Translations under genes and position numbers: made by a program | Notes under the pieces: model-generated | What the model saw: the letters and a program-made list of their open reading frames with translations, nothing else | Databases searched by the model: none | Told to the model about the DNA's origin: nothing | Shown: positions 1-9,883 of the stretch, piece by piece | How the letters are laid out: each line of letters starts with the position of its first letter | Position numbering within the stretch: position 1 is the stretch's first letter | From: Rhizophagus clarus | Lineage: Eukaryota > Glomeromycota > Glomeromycetes > Glomerales > Glomeraceae | Assembly (NCBI GenBank): GCA_015698045.1 | Contig: BLAL01000172.1 | Span: 62,001 to 126,000, forward strand | DNA length: 64,000 bases | Direction: 5' to 3'

Positions 1-1040
1 GCTGGCTCCCATGTAGATTCGTCTTCTGGATAGTGCTCCCATTTGACTAAGTATTGGAGTTGATCCTTTCTAGTATGGTGGTTTAGAATTTTCTTAGGTA
101 CATATCTTTCTGGCTGTCCCCTTATAACTGAATCAGGTGGAGGTTTTTCGTTAATAGGAATGACTTGCAATTCTTTTCTAGTATATGCACATCTAGATAT
201 TCCTAACTTACCATGTGGTCCATCAAGTAAATATGTAGGTGGTTGTTCAGGAGAAAGAATAAGCTTTTTAATTATACGAACTTTTGGATCCCATTTAATA
301 TCTCCTATTCTGAACTTACCATGTAATTTTTTTCCAAGTACTGATATAGGTTCAAGAAGTTTAGTTCGAACTTGTGTTCCCTCTAATAGTAATTCTGTAT
401 TTTTGTCTATTTTAGGTAGACCTTCTGGGATTTTAGGTGGATCTCTTTGCCACTTTTCATTTACTAATCTTACTATATCATGGAAATCTTCAGACCATTC
501 TACTGATATTTCACCAGTTTTTAGTTCCTGTGCTGTCATCCTTTTAAGAAGTGATTCTTGTATAGCCTGAATTGCCCTTTCTGCATATGACTGCTGTTTG
601 TGACGTCCAGGTTCACCAAGTCTCATCATAACTCCTATACTATTAAGGAAAAAATCACGTATTTGTGAGTTAGTAAATTCTGAACCAGAATCAGTTTCTA
701 GTCTATGAGTAGGAGGTTGGATACGACCACGTCCATATATTTTAATAAATGCTTTTAATACGCTATTAGCTGTCTTATTTTTGATAGGCTCAGCATCTAC
801 TCGTCTTCTGGATATTTCTACTACTACGAGAAAATAATGGTATCCCTTGGGGTCTATAGGCATTTCTCCTAAATCAGACTGCTGGGTAGCATTTTCTTTC
901 CAGACGATTACTTTTGGACGTTCAGATCTTTTTTCTTTAGGAGGTCTTTGATAGATGTTATAATGCTCTTGATCTTTAAAAAGACGTGCTAGTACTCCTG
1001 ATAGGTTATAAAATTTGTAATACTTCTCTAAAGGGGTCAT
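1..1040 (-). CDS. Chromodomain integrase of element A, C-terminus cut by window edge
   Basis: DDE/rve-type integrase that would insert a linear DNA element. It reads from the ATG at 1040 to base 1 with no stop codon, so about 346 codons are open. It is nearly identical to the complete copy at 37463-38560: the catalytic triad is seen as QQSDLGEM, LETDSGSEF and SYAERAIQ, and a chromodomain begins at YVPKKIL and runs off the window. Here the second motif reads DSGSEF where the other copy has DSSSEF. The divergent zinc-ribbon gene starts 2 bp away, the same pairing as at 38560/39557 where a foldback element separates them. The intact frame suggests this copy is younger or less decayed than most neighbours. 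Confidence 0.9.
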   Translation of the reverse strand, partial: MTPLEKYYKFYNLSGVLARLFKDQEHYNIYQRPPKEKRSERPKVIVWKENATQQSDLGEMPIDPKGYHYFLVVVEISRRRVDAEPIKNKTANSVLKAFIKIYGRGRIQPPTHRLETDSGSEFTNSQIRDFFLNSIGVMMRLGEPGRHKQQSYAERAIQAIQESLLKRMTAQELKTGEISVEWSEDFHDIVRLVNEKWQRDPPKIPEGLPKIDKNTELLLEGTQVRTKLLEPISVLGKKLHGKFRIGDIKWDPKVRIIKKLILSPEQPPTYLLDGPHGKLGISRCAYTRKELQVIPINEKPPPDSVIRGQPERYVPKKILNHHTRKDQLQYLVKWEHYPEDESTWEP

Positions 1041-1041
1041 A

Positions 1042-1401
1042 TTGTTTAAAATTAAAGATTTACTTCTAAAATTCAAATTTGTGATCATGACAGAGATATA
1101 TTGTGTAAAGTGTAAAAAGAAGACAGAAACATCTTCAGAAGTTCAGGATATGACTGATAAAGGTCAATATCGAATTCATGGTGATTGTATTATTTGTGGG
1201 ACGCATAAAAATACTCTTACTGGTAAAAATTGGGAGGTTAAAACACATAGTAAAAGAGAAATTCTAGATGCTAAGAGAAAGAGAAAGAAAACGGCTATGA
1301 ATAAGAAGGCTAAGAAGCTTAATCATAAGATTTTGGATGCTGATGAGAATGTTCAGACTTATATTAAGAGGTATTTAAGAGAAGTGACAAAAGAGGGTTA
1401 A
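1042..1401 (+). CDS. Small zinc-ribbon protein, DUF5679-like
   Basis: 119 residues. A four-cysteine zinc ribbon is visible: YCVKCKKKT then, about 27 residues on, GDCIICGTHKN. This spacing and the YCVKCKKKT start match DUF5679, a small domain common in viruses and phages (recalled, not searched). The rest is strongly basic, with RKRKKTAMNKKAKK-type tracts, so nucleic-acid or nuclear location is plausible. The family usually begins near the internal Met at 1087 (MTEIYC); the 15 residues before it are conserved in the second copy at 39557, so the earlier start may be used. It is divergent from the integrase and just inside the element's TIR. Confidence 0.7.
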   Translation: MFKIKDLLLKFKFVIMTEIYCVKCKKKTETSSEVQDMTDKGQYRIHGDCIICGTHKNTLTGKNWEVKTHSKREILDAKRKRKKTAMNKKAKKLNHKILDADENVQTYIKRYLREVTKEG

Positions 1402-1419
1402 TTACGATTTTTTTGGTAT

Positions 1420-2053
1420 ATTTGTATGCTATTGGAAGGCGCAGTCTTAGGGCAATAGGTCATCTGGTATGAGAACTGATGATCTGTATATATAGGAGAT
1501 CAGACCAGGGTCATCAACCTAGGAGAGATGTTATATATACCAAATATTTTGGTCTAAAGAGCAGGTATTGCTCTTAGGACCAAATTAGAACCACTTTTTA
1601 GACCAGGAAAATAGTGAAATTGGCATTCTGAAGGCTTTAGAAATGTAAAATTGATACTTTTAGATCCGGTCCTTTGGTCTGAGAAATTTTTTTAAAAAGT
1701 TTTATATATATAGCGTTATATATGTATATGGTGTCTGGAGTTGGATAATATTTTTGGGAATTGTCTTTAGACCATTAGACTACACTGATGTTGTATATGA
1801 TTTTGCCTTTATTTCGCTGATTTAATGGTAATTTGATATGTTTTCTGGTCTGAGGACTGGTCTGAGGATGGTCTGAGGAGTATATATACGAGTTCAGACC
1901 AGGGGATATGGTATTTATCTATGGTATTGTTAGAGACGCACCGTAAAGGTGCTGGGAGGCTAACTGGATAGGAGATCTGGTATGGATCCAAACGGAGTTG
2001 GGATGTATACTGGGGCTTGACCCAGGCGACCAGAGGTGAACCCCAATGACCAC
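1420..2053. repeat. Right terminal inverted repeat of element A
   Basis: This stretch aligns base by base, with many substitutions, to the right TIR of element B (40235-40995). Shared landmarks are GGCTTTAGAAATG, TTTAGACCATTAGAC, ACACTGATGTTG, TATATGATTTTGCC, the GGTCTGAGG tandem motifs and GGTATTGTTAGAGACGC. The terminal bases differ more; the most likely end is ...CCAATGACCAC at 2053, where the reading frame of an unrelated integrase begins. The other end of A lies outside the window, so no target duplication can be checked. Short ORFs here are repeat sequence and not genes. Confidence 0.75.
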
Positions 2054-2474
2054 CCTACCTATTTTTGACACTATATACACCAATAGGAATAGATGCTTTA
2101 TATCTTGAAGCTACATCTACTATATTAAGGCAAAAAAGATAAGTAATCCGATCTACTTTATCATAAGGCATGTAGAGAACATCCGCCTGGTAGACTTCAT
2201 TGGGGATAATAACAGAGCAAAAACTTGCACGAGGGATATATTTAGGATGAGGCTTATGTATTTGGTGTACAGCCTGTCTCTCAAGTCAGTCCCCCACTTT
2301 GTCTAAACTAAAATCATATCCAGCTTTCAGAGAAGCTTCATGCAATTTTTTAGCATTTCGATAATAACCAATAGGCTGATAATAAATCTTTTTCAAAGCA
2401 ATAGAAATATCAAGATTTCGAGCCTCACCAGAATCTATAGAAATAATAGGTAACAATGGGAGTTGAGCAGACAT
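2054..2474 (-). pseudogene. Truncated rve integrase of element D
   Basis: Reading on the minus strand from 2474, a frame runs through ISIDSGEARNLD, SLKAGYDFSLDKVGD, one TGA, then YQADVLYMPYDKV and YLFCLNIVDVASRYK. The last two segments are the first catalytic-Asp region and following strand of a Polinton-type rve integrase (QAD... and DVASRYK). The frame ends at a TAG at about 2058, next to the inferred terminus of element A, so the catalytic core is cut before the second Asp. It differs clearly from the chromodomain integrase of A and B. The start overlaps the divergent coiled-coil ORF by 19 bp. Confidence 0.65.
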
Positions 2475-3331
2475 ATCTTGAACAACTAAACAGCAACTTT
2501 GATCTAGGGATAAAGTTAGTACAAAAGAAAATCCGCAAACTTGAAGAGGAAATTAAAGCCTGTGAGCGATATATTTCTCATCTTGAAAAGAATATACAAT
2601 CTTATGATGAAGAAGTTAATCAGCTAAAGGATAAATGTAAGGTTATTCTAGGTGAACTTAAAAAATGTCAGGATCATCTGGAGCTAAAAGAGAAGGCATT
2701 AGTTATTCAAGATAATCGAATTATCCAGCTAGAAGACAAAATAGATAAACTTAAATCTCGTATACAAGAATTATCTAAATCTAGTAATAAACATTCTAAA
2801 GAAGAAGAACGACCAGAGAAAGAAAATATGGCCATACCTGATATTTTAATAAATATCGCTACAGCACTAGATCGGATAGAGGCATATATTGATGGAGATA
2901 CATCATTTAACCCTAAAAATACATTAAATGGTATACGAATTTCATTAACAACTGCTTGTGAACTTATGCAAAGACATGCTCAAGATGCTATTAATATGCA
3001 AGTTTATACCGTATAGCTAATGATCGAATCAATGGCCTTAGGAACTACTAGAAATCAATGTCTTCGAAGAGCTCAACTACTGACTTTGGCATATAATAAT
3101 GAGGTAAATGAGCGTCGATGTTGGTGGCAAATAGCTCAAGATAGGCAAACTAATGGTCAAAGAATAGCCTTAAGAAAACAAAACCGAATAAATGTATTAG
3201 TAGGAGAAAAAGCCATTTTTCAGCTAATAAATCAGAGACGCAAAGCTGAGGCTGACTTAGCAGAATTCAATCGGGCTTTTGTATTTAATAGATACCAAAA
3301 ATGGAAGGGTAGGGAATTAAATTCACGATAA
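2456..3331 (+). pseudogene. Coiled-coil protein of element D, one in-frame stop
   Basis: Two consecutive same-frame ORFs (2456-3016 and 3020-3331) are separated by one TAG. Residues about 20-110 are rich in heptad-like E/K/L/I sequence (KIRKLEEEIKACERYI, LKSRIQELSKSSNK), typical of a long coiled coil. The second half is basic (RRCWWQIAQDRQTNGQR). It sits directly before a Gag-like gene, as does the coiled-coil gene 33819-34515 of element B, so both probably do the same structural or scaffolding job; that function is inferred from position. TAG is one C-to-T step from CAG. Confidence 0.55.
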
Positions 3332-3367
3332 ATTATTTTGAATTTACAAAACAATCCTCCAGGAAAC

Positions 3368-4449
3368 ATGGCAGAAGCTAGACGGCAACCATTATATGAC
3401 TCAATAGGAACTATTTTTGCTAAATATGATCCATTTACTGGACAGGAACCTCCTAATGAATACTTGGATAGAATTTGGAATTCTATATCGCATTTAGAGC
3501 CAAATATAACTGCTCTTGAAAATGCCAATGCAGGAGACTTTAATGATGCAATTAAATTTGGTCTTTTAAAAACTAAGCTAGGTGGGAAGTATTTACCAGT
3601 TCTGAATAATGATCCATATACAGCTGGAAACCCTGCTATAAATTCTCCAGCCACTCTACGAGTATGGATGAATGCAAAATATCAGCGTGAAACAATAGGT
3701 ACTCAGCAATCAGCAATTCAAAGATTATCCAAAAAAGATTTTTACCAACAGACAGCCCCGATACATATGAAAAAAGAATTCGGCCATTATTGTTGGGTGT
3801 GGCAAATAACAATGCAATGACTCTATCATTTCTAAAAAACCACTTATTAGGTGACTTTTATACATGGATGAAAATCGCTAATCCTGCTAATATAGATGCA
3901 TACTTTACAGAACTAAAGAATTTATGGCTAGAACGTAATCTGATTGTAAGTTCAAGCAGAATGCCTTACGGGCAAGTACCTATTCAGCAATTAGTTAGTT
4001 CCCAAGAGACAGCACCTATTCAGCCACAAAAAGATGATTTTAAAATTCGTCTAGCAAGAGATTTGGCTTATACAGGAATAGGAACAGATGATGCAACATT
4101 AGAAAATTTTATTTATAAAGAACTTAAAAAGAGATTAGGAGGTCAAACAGCTCATGTTAGAAAGAGTCCCTTTACACCCAGAAGTGCATATGCCACGAAG
4201 AAAGTTATTAGAAAAGTGGTACAAAAAGCTAAGCAAACCAGGAATTGCTCAGCATGTGGAAAGGCTGGTCATACAAAAGTTAATTGTCCTAGACTTAAGC
4301 GGACTAAGAAAGTTAATTATGTATACCAAAATGAGAAAGAAGATCCTGAAGACTCCTTCAAAGAATACATATTGGAAGAAGAAGATCCTGAAGAAGAAAT
4401 CAAAGAGGATGATGAATATATTAATGATAATGATATTGATGGATATTGA
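3368..4449 (+). pseudogene. Gag-like protein with CCHC zinc knuckle (element D), frameshifted
   Basis: Starts at ATG 3368 (MAEARRQPLYDSIG). The frame moves by -1 near 3735, at a run of six A, after which it reads FLPTDSPDTYEKRIRPLLLG through NAMTLSFLKNHLLGDFYTWMK. The C-terminal part has a retroviral-type zinc knuckle, CSACGKAGHTKVNCP (about 4246-4290), and ends in a very acidic tail (EEEDPEEEIKEDDEY). Knuckle plus helical N-terminal region is the layout of a Gag nucleocapsid protein. It is flanked by a coiled-coil gene and a retropepsin. The shift may be an indel or a slip; the A run there is shorter than the one before the protease. Confidence 0.65.
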
Positions 4450-4464
4450 TAATGAACCACGAAA

Positions 4465-4977
4465 TTGCTATGCTTTAAAAAAAAAGTGGTGCGAAGTGGA
4501 GTACCAATAAAAAAGAGTACCAAGAAGTCCCCTACTTCCAAATCTCATACTAGCAATATAGACACAGCTGTAAATTATATGTTTCAAATAGCCTTAAAAT
4601 CTTCAATAGCATCATTAGTCCCTCATTGTCCTAGAGAGATTCTTATAGAAATTTCAAAATTTATTAATATGATATTTTCCAAAATAAAAGACCATTGCTT
4701 GAATACTAATATGCCAAATGATACGGTTAAAAGAAGGGAATCAGCATGGGAAATTGTTGCAAGTAAATTTGAAGACATCTTATTACCACTATTACAGGCA
4801 GTAAATAGTGAGCAGAAGCCTCTTTTACAAGTTCCCGATAATGAATCTAAAATTAAGGAAATTAATACTGCTTCTTCTAGCTATGTTATACCAGAAAGCA
4901 TTCGGTTAGATCATGCTATTAAGGCTTATACATCGGCTCAAAAAAAAATAGTCACATATATTGGCCAAAGCCCTTAG
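4465..4977 (+). CDS. Gag-protease linker ORF of element D
   Basis: 170 residues, basic N-terminus (KKKVVRSGVPIKKSTKKSP), then a helical region without a family I recognise (NYMFQIALKSSIASLV, RRESAWEIVASKFEDILLPLL). It follows Gag after two stop codons and ends 30 bases after a run of nine A from which the protease frame can be entered by a -1 slip. It is probably the C-terminal part of the Gag ORF or a short separate protein; another run of nine A near its start (4477-4485) makes the link to Gag uncertain. Confidence 0.5.
   Translation: MLCFKKKVVRSGVPIKKSTKKSPTSKSHTSNIDTAVNYMFQIALKSSIASLVPHCPREILIEISKFINMIFSKIKDHCLNTNMPNDTVKRRESAWEIVASKFEDILLPLLQAVNSEQKPLLQVPDNESKIKEINTASSSYVIPESIRLDHAIKAYTSAQKKIVTYIGQSP
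4940..4948 (+). promoter_or_regulatory. Candidate -1 frameshift site (A9) before protease
   Basis: Nine consecutive A follow GCTC. In the upstream frame the codons are CAA AAA AAA ATA; slipping one base back gives an open frame with no ATG that runs straight into the retropepsin (SHIYWPKPLEINFLQIKD...). Element B has the same length of A run with the same -1 relation at its Gag-protease junction (35975-35983). Confidence 0.5.
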
Positions 4978-5471
4978 AGATAAATTTTTTACAAATAAAG
5001 GATGCCGATGATATTGCGACCATCTCCTGTAAGGTGGGGAGCGTGACTATACCATATGCAATGATTGATAGTGGATCAGACTCGTCAATAGTCTCAGAAA
5101 ATGTTGCAAAGCATTTGGGTCTAAAAATAGATAAGAAAAAGATTCACAGACTTAATGGAGTCACAAGTAAGTCCCATTCTCTTGGTACAGTTGACAGTGT
5201 TCCTGTAACTATTGAGGATGGAAAAAATAGAGACACCATTCCAGATGAATTTTCTATTGTCCCTACAGAATATGATGATAATGGAAATGAATTATCCCTA
5301 TTTATTCTTGGGACACAGTGGCAATATCGTGCAGGATGGGAACCCTTAGTGAAGGGGGAATTTAAGGCAAGCCGAAATGGAAAGACTATCACCATCCCCC
5401 TATCAGTTCACAAATCCCAGCGTAATGTTTTTACTGTAGGAAAAGAGCCAGAACCTGTAAAAAAAAACTAG
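4949..5471 (+). CDS. Retropepsin-like aspartic protease of element D
   Basis: The frame is open from the A9 run and contains the active-site motif AMIDSGSDSSIV (about 5056-5090), the D-S/T-G signature of retropepsins, followed by a hydrophobic-Gly region LFILGTQWQYRAGW that matches the second psi-loop (ILG). Expected role: cleavage of the Gag precursor. No ATG lies between the A9 run and the catalytic motif other than AMID itself, which argues for expression by frameshift from the upstream ORF. It ends KKN-stop just before a zinc-finger fragment. Catalytic residues look intact. Confidence 0.75.
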
Positions 5472-5479
5472 CTAATTGA

Positions 5480-5560
5480 ACTTGTCAGTATTGTAGAAAG
5501 GAATTCAGATATCCCTGTAAATTAAGAGAACATATGAAAAGAAATAATAATTGTTCATGA
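5480..5560 (+). pseudogene. Zinc-finger fragment, likely start of a polymerase gene of element D
   Basis: A 26-codon frame reads TCQYCRKEFRYPCKLREHMK then RNNNCS-stop. It matches, at the same Cys, Cys, Phe, Lys-Leu-Arg and His positions, the N-terminal finger of the family B polymerase at 43617 (TCVCCGYKFTRPAKLRQHYQ). This suggests that D continued into a polymerase gene in the plus direction and was lost at the start of the minisatellite that follows. Confidence 0.5.
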
Positions 5561-5704
5561 AAAGTGACTGACTGCTCACGAAAAGTGACTGACTGCCCAC
5601 AAAAAATGACTGACTGCCCATGAAAAATGACTGACTGCCCACGAGTGATTGACTGCCCACGAAAAATGACTGACTACCCACGAAAAGTAACTGACTGCTT
5701 GTGG
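5555..5704. repeat. Minisatellite of about 21-22 bp
   Basis: About seven degenerate copies of a unit GAAAAGTGACTGACTGCCCAC. The copies vary mainly at the fourth to seventh bases and one is shortened. It lies exactly where the coding sequence of element D stops. Confidence 0.85.
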
Positions 5705-7181
5705 AAAAATATGGTGCTTATTCATCTGTCATTAGCTTAAACACGCATCCAGAAAGTATATTTATACTATTCTTTGCATTTTCCCATTTTTTTAGTCCAA
5801 AATTCAGTATCATAGTGAATATTATACATTATAATAAAACTATATTCATTTTTATTCCTCCCCAGTTCCCTGCCAGTTTCTTGATAGTTCTAGAAATGTT
5901 TCAGGAATGTTCCAGGAACTATAAAAGGATTAGTTTGCAGATTTCTCATGATTTTATTTATTCGATAAGCACATTTATGATTATACATGAATTAAAAAAA
6001 AAGAGAAAGGCCCAATATGGGCAAACTTTATTATTATATATATGTAGATCTCTTAAGGGCTATTTACATATCAAATTTATTTTAGAGAATGTGAACCAAG
6101 TTCACAATATCACGTGTGTGGTGCAGTAAATAATATTATTTCACAAACTTGACCAAGATATGGTCGATATCATCCTGGCTTAATTTTGCTATAGTTGATA
6201 CTGAGAAAAATTTAATCCTTTGAATCATATGCTCGTCTATTTCACTAAAAAGATCATAAATCTTTAGAGCCCATTTTTTTTTTCTTCCTAAGTGCATCAT
6301 CACTAATATTGGGGAATTGTTCCCGAACATTTTTATTAATATATTAAACAAAAATAAATACAAATATTTGGAATTTTGCCCGTGATATATGACGTCTAGG
6401 CCTATCACACTACAACGGATGAACAATGATATGATAATGCTCTAATCGATGTTATGTATTAAAAAAAGAGGAAACCAAGTCCTGCGGTTGCATACACGTC
6501 TCATTGGGTGTTCAAAAAAGTTTTAAGCAAACACTTTTAAATGGTGCCCGCAATGTGCTTTGAATTGCGACTTCAAGTACGCTAACTGTTTGATTCTTGT
6601 TAACTGTAATGACTGGGGTAACTCTGCCAAGTTGAAGACCATGAAGTGGACCAATAGGAACAATAATACAGTTAAGAGTGATTTCGTTTGTGCTTTTCTA
6701 AATACAAGGTTTATAGTGAGGAAAAGCTTTGCTCGCATGAAAGCACGACTTTTAACATATACGTACCATAATTTTATGCGGGAAGGTTGACTCAACTTCT
6801 ACCTGTATTTTCGCGCTTTATATTTATTTCTGGGCTTGCTGAATAATAAAAAGCCAGCAGGTATATGATTAACATTGTTGTCTGATGCCAAGAGTTCTAT
6901 AAAAGCACATGTAAATGAAATCTTCATACCTTTTCATATGGAGATCTACTTTGCAAGACATATAGTTGGCTTTACGCCTGATGATCTTGAAATTGTAACT
7001 CCCTCAGCCCTCCATAATATATGGTTTTGACATTATTATTTACTTATATGGTAGGCCCTATGTTGCAACTAGACCTTCTTTCACATTTTTTTCTCATGTT
7101 TGTTTGGGGAAAAAATTTATTTTATCGCACAATTTGGCCGAAGGCGTAGTGCATGGCTCAGCAATTCTTCTGAGATAATGA
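5705..7181. other. No supported gene
   Basis: AT-rich sequence with several 60-140 codon ORFs on both strands (5701-6129 plus, 6136-6426 minus, 6523-6795 minus, 6560-6790 plus). None shows a domain or motif I recognise and two of them overlap on opposite strands. 6940-6990 contains a short stretch resembling the GFTPDD phrase of BTB-TLDc genes, too short to call. Confidence 0.4.
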
Positions 7182-7400
7182 TCATTTCTCTGGATTAGCA
7201 TTAATCGAACTGCTTGGGAAACTGGAATCAGAAATATCAAACATTTTATTCACATCGCTTTTAAACAATTTTATAAGGTTTTCTAGTCTCTCCAAATTTT
7301 TCTCGAATACCTTGATTGCTTTTCCAGGCTCGCTAGGTAAATTATTGGATGAGAAAGCATAGCTTTGAGTCTCTGACTCCTTTTTCTTATCGTTTTCCAT
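7182..7400 (-). CDS. Small hypothetical protein
   Basis: 72 residues: charged start (MENDKKKESETQS), a central predicted helix (AIKVFEKNLERLENLIKLFKSDV) and a Ser-rich end. No family recognised. It is downstream of, and on the same strand as, the retropepsin-like gene and the polymerase of element C, so it may be a last gene of that element. It could equally be chance. Confidence 0.3.
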   Translation of the reverse strand: MENDKKKESETQSYAFSSNNLPSEPGKAIKVFEKNLERLENLIKLFKSDVNKMFDISDSSFPSSSINANPEK

Positions 7401-7585
7401 TCCTTATCTGCTGAAATTAGTCTAATTATATATGAAGAAAAAAAATATAACTATTAATTATCACTGGATCGGACTCCCAGATAATCACACAGTTTGGGAT
7501 AATTGACATGCCTACTACCCTATCTTGCCTTATATTCTTAACAATAATAAAGCCAGTTACCCATTACTTAGATAATTTGGCTGAT

Positions 7586-8344
7586 TCAATTATTTTTACA
7601 AGCTCGGGTTGGATTCCTCCTAGGTTTTGTCATCTTATTGTCAGATTTTTTATTCTCATTGTGAATCTTTCTTTTTATGATGATAGGTGGCATATTATCT
7701 GAATCAGATTCCCTGGGTTCCTCTATTGTATAAGCTTCTTCAGATAAACTTGACTCGGATGAATCTGTTAGTTCTTTGCCAGCCTCTAGGCCAGTTTGCT
7801 TTTCTATGTAAGTTCCTATCCAGTCTACAGTTTGTTCTAACTTTTTAACTCTCTTTCTAAGCTTGGTTGAATCAGATTTGGATGACTCTGCCTCAGAATC
7901 AGAATTATCTGGACCCTTGCAAAATGGCACAAAATCACCATAGATTTTTATCCCTTCTTTCTGTATATCAATTTTTGCATTATGAAGGTATAGCCATGGT
8001 AATCCTAATACAAGATCAGTACATGGTTTTTTGATAACCTCAAAATCATTAAAAATATTGTCACTACCAAATACTAGTATATCTTTTCCCTTATATCGGA
8101 GGGATAAATATAGACAATCTATAGTACCCAATGAGTTTATCACATTTTTATTCTTATAATGATTACCATATTTTCTTCCAAGCCTATCGGCTAAGCTTTT
8201 GCTAATTTTATTTGCTCTGGATGATGTATCAATTGATGCCTTGACTGTGTAGTGTCTATATCCTGCTTTTATTACTTCATTACGCGCTTCTTGATGTATT
8301 AGGTCATCAGAAAAAGGCCATATTTTACATTTTATGTATGTCAT
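7586..8344 (-). CDS. Retropepsin-like protein with acidic and basic tail
   Basis: 252 residues. The N-terminal half has the fold signature of a retroviral-type protease: KASIDTSSRANKISKSLADRLG (DTS at the active-site position, where DTG or DSG is expected) and DLVLGLPWLYLHNAKIDI for the later hydrophobic-Gly motif. DTS instead of DT/SG may weaken or remove activity. The second half is a coiled-coil stretch (LRKRVKKLEQTVDWI), an acidic Ser-rich part and a very basic C-terminus (KMTKPRRNPTRACKNN). It lies 160 bp downstream of the polymerase C-terminal piece on the same strand and probably belongs to element C. Confidence 0.6.
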   Translation of the reverse strand: MTYIKCKIWPFSDDLIHQEARNEVIKAGYRHYTVKASIDTSSRANKISKSLADRLGRKYGNHYKNKNVINSLGTIDCLYLSLRYKGKDILVFGSDNIFNDFEVIKKPCTDLVLGLPWLYLHNAKIDIQKEGIKIYGDFVPFCKGPDNSDSEAESSKSDSTKLRKRVKKLEQTVDWIGTYIEKQTGLEAGKELTDSSESSLSEEAYTIEEPRESDSDNMPPIIIKRKIHNENKKSDNKMTKPRRNPTRACKNN

Positions 8345-8505
8345 TTTAAGTGTTATATTTATAACTGAATATTATTACGTCAGAAAAAATAATATAATAA
8401 TGTATGTGATCTGACTACACATCACTATCTAGCTTATGGCTGAAGGCTAGATATGTGAGATACACATTCGTTTACATATTTCTCCGGGAGCTTGGCCCTT
8501 ATAGC

Positions 8506-9001
8506 TCATTTTTTGGCCTCTTCATGGGGGATACCATCTTTAACCATATTCTTATAAATCATATTGCGCCAATGGAAATATGGTAAAGGGGTAATCCTAT
8601 CAGATAAGATCCAGTCCTTAGTATTTATGAGACCGAGTGCCTTCTTCTCAGACTCGACCAGAAATAATATGTGGTCCTTTGATCGGGAACTAATATTCTT
8701 GGCATGGAATACTTCCTTACCAAAGAGACAGTCTTGATAGACTAGAGTCATGGGGTCTGCATCAGCTCCCATAGCTTCTTGCTCTGATAGTGAAGACTTA
8801 TCTATTGGATTATCTAGAAGGGACCCTTCTAAGCTTGACATATATATGTCTGTTGCTATTTCTTCCATACCCTTCTTACTAACCCCCTTATGCTTAGACC
8901 TTGTAGACTTATCGGCTAAGACATAATGGTAAGATTTGGCTCGAATGTGAAAAGATTCTGTAATCACACTGTCAGGAGTCTCATCCTTGAATAGCCCAAC
9001 C
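8506..9001 (-). pseudogene. polB: C-terminal piece of Polinton-type family B DNA polymerase (element C)
   Basis: The frame begins VGLFKDETPDSV and continues RAKSYHYVLADKSTRSKHKG, which is the conserved thumb/C-terminal region of Polinton-type polymerases (GLFKDE, R-x-KSYxY, KGVSKK). It ends naturally at PHEEAKK-stop. Immediately upstream, at 9002, coding identity stops and the 6.5 kb repeat-rich insertion begins; the preceding residues of the same polymerase are found at 15542 on the far side of that insertion. This is the third of three pieces of one gene. Confidence 0.85.
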
Positions 9002-9034
9002 CTATAAAAAGTAATTGTACATTTTTTGTACAGG

Positions 9035-9375
9035 TTTTGTACAACTTTGTACAGAATATGTACGGAATTTGTAGTGGTGTATACTTTATGATGACCTTTT
9101 ATATATATTTATTAAGAGAATTGTACGGAATTCGTCTGAATTTGTACAGAATTTAATTTTGTACAGAATTTGTTATACGGAATTTGTACAGAAATTATCC
9201 GAATTTTAATTTATATAATATATAATTTTGTACAGAATTTGTACAGAATTTATCCGAATGTATATAATATATAATTTTGTACAGAATTTGTACAGAATTT
9301 ATCCGAATGTATATAATATATAATTTTTGTACAGAATTTGTACAGAATTTATCCAAATGTATATAATATATAATT
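9035..9375. repeat. Subterminal TGTACAGAATTTG repeats
   Basis: Many copies of TGTACAGAATTTG; in the last part they form a longer unit of about 65 bp with ATCCGAATGTATATAATATA repeated three to four times. TGTACA is itself palindromic. The same motif recurs at 15465-15505 near the other end of the insertion. Confidence 0.85.
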
Positions 9376-9883
9376 TTGTATAGAATTCATTGGGAATGTT
9401 ATATCAGTTCAGTTCTGCGACAATCTGCATTTTTATTTTTTGAAGATTTTTTTATAAAAATTCTGATAATCTCTAAAATTGCAGATTTTAAAACATTTCG
9501 TACAAAAATCTTGAGATCTCCCATTTTTCTCTTTTATTTACACAAACTTTTTTTTTTTATTTCAACAAACTTTGCACTTCCTATTTGTCTAAACACTTAA
9601 ATTTTTTTTCACAGTGCTTTAAAAAATAATCTTTTTTAATACTTTTTAAAGAAATGATTTTTTTCAACTTCTTTAATTTAAAGAAATAATCTGTTAAAGT
9701 ATTAAAAAAAAATTGAAAATTTTTTAAGCTTCGAAACTTTGCAGGAACATCAGATTAAAAAAGTTTTTTTTTGTAAAACTTTTCTCCTACCTATTTTCGC
9801 AGGTTCTTTTGGATATTAAAAGTATTTTTTAATATTATTATTTAACGAGCATTGACTAACACTCATTTTTCCTTTTTTTTGTA
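9376..9883. other. AT-rich spacer, no gene seen
   Basis: Long T and A runs. A 74-codon ORF (9376-9600) is low-complexity Phe/Leu/Ile and is not supported as a gene. Confidence 0.5.

Noticed and set aside
160..570. Plus-strand ORF opposite the integrase (and its twin at 37644-38123)
   Set aside because: Antisense shadow of the chromodomain integrase coding strand.
5701..6795. ORFs of 76-142 codons
   Set aside because: No motif, no homologous arrangement elsewhere in the window, and overlapping on opposite strands.
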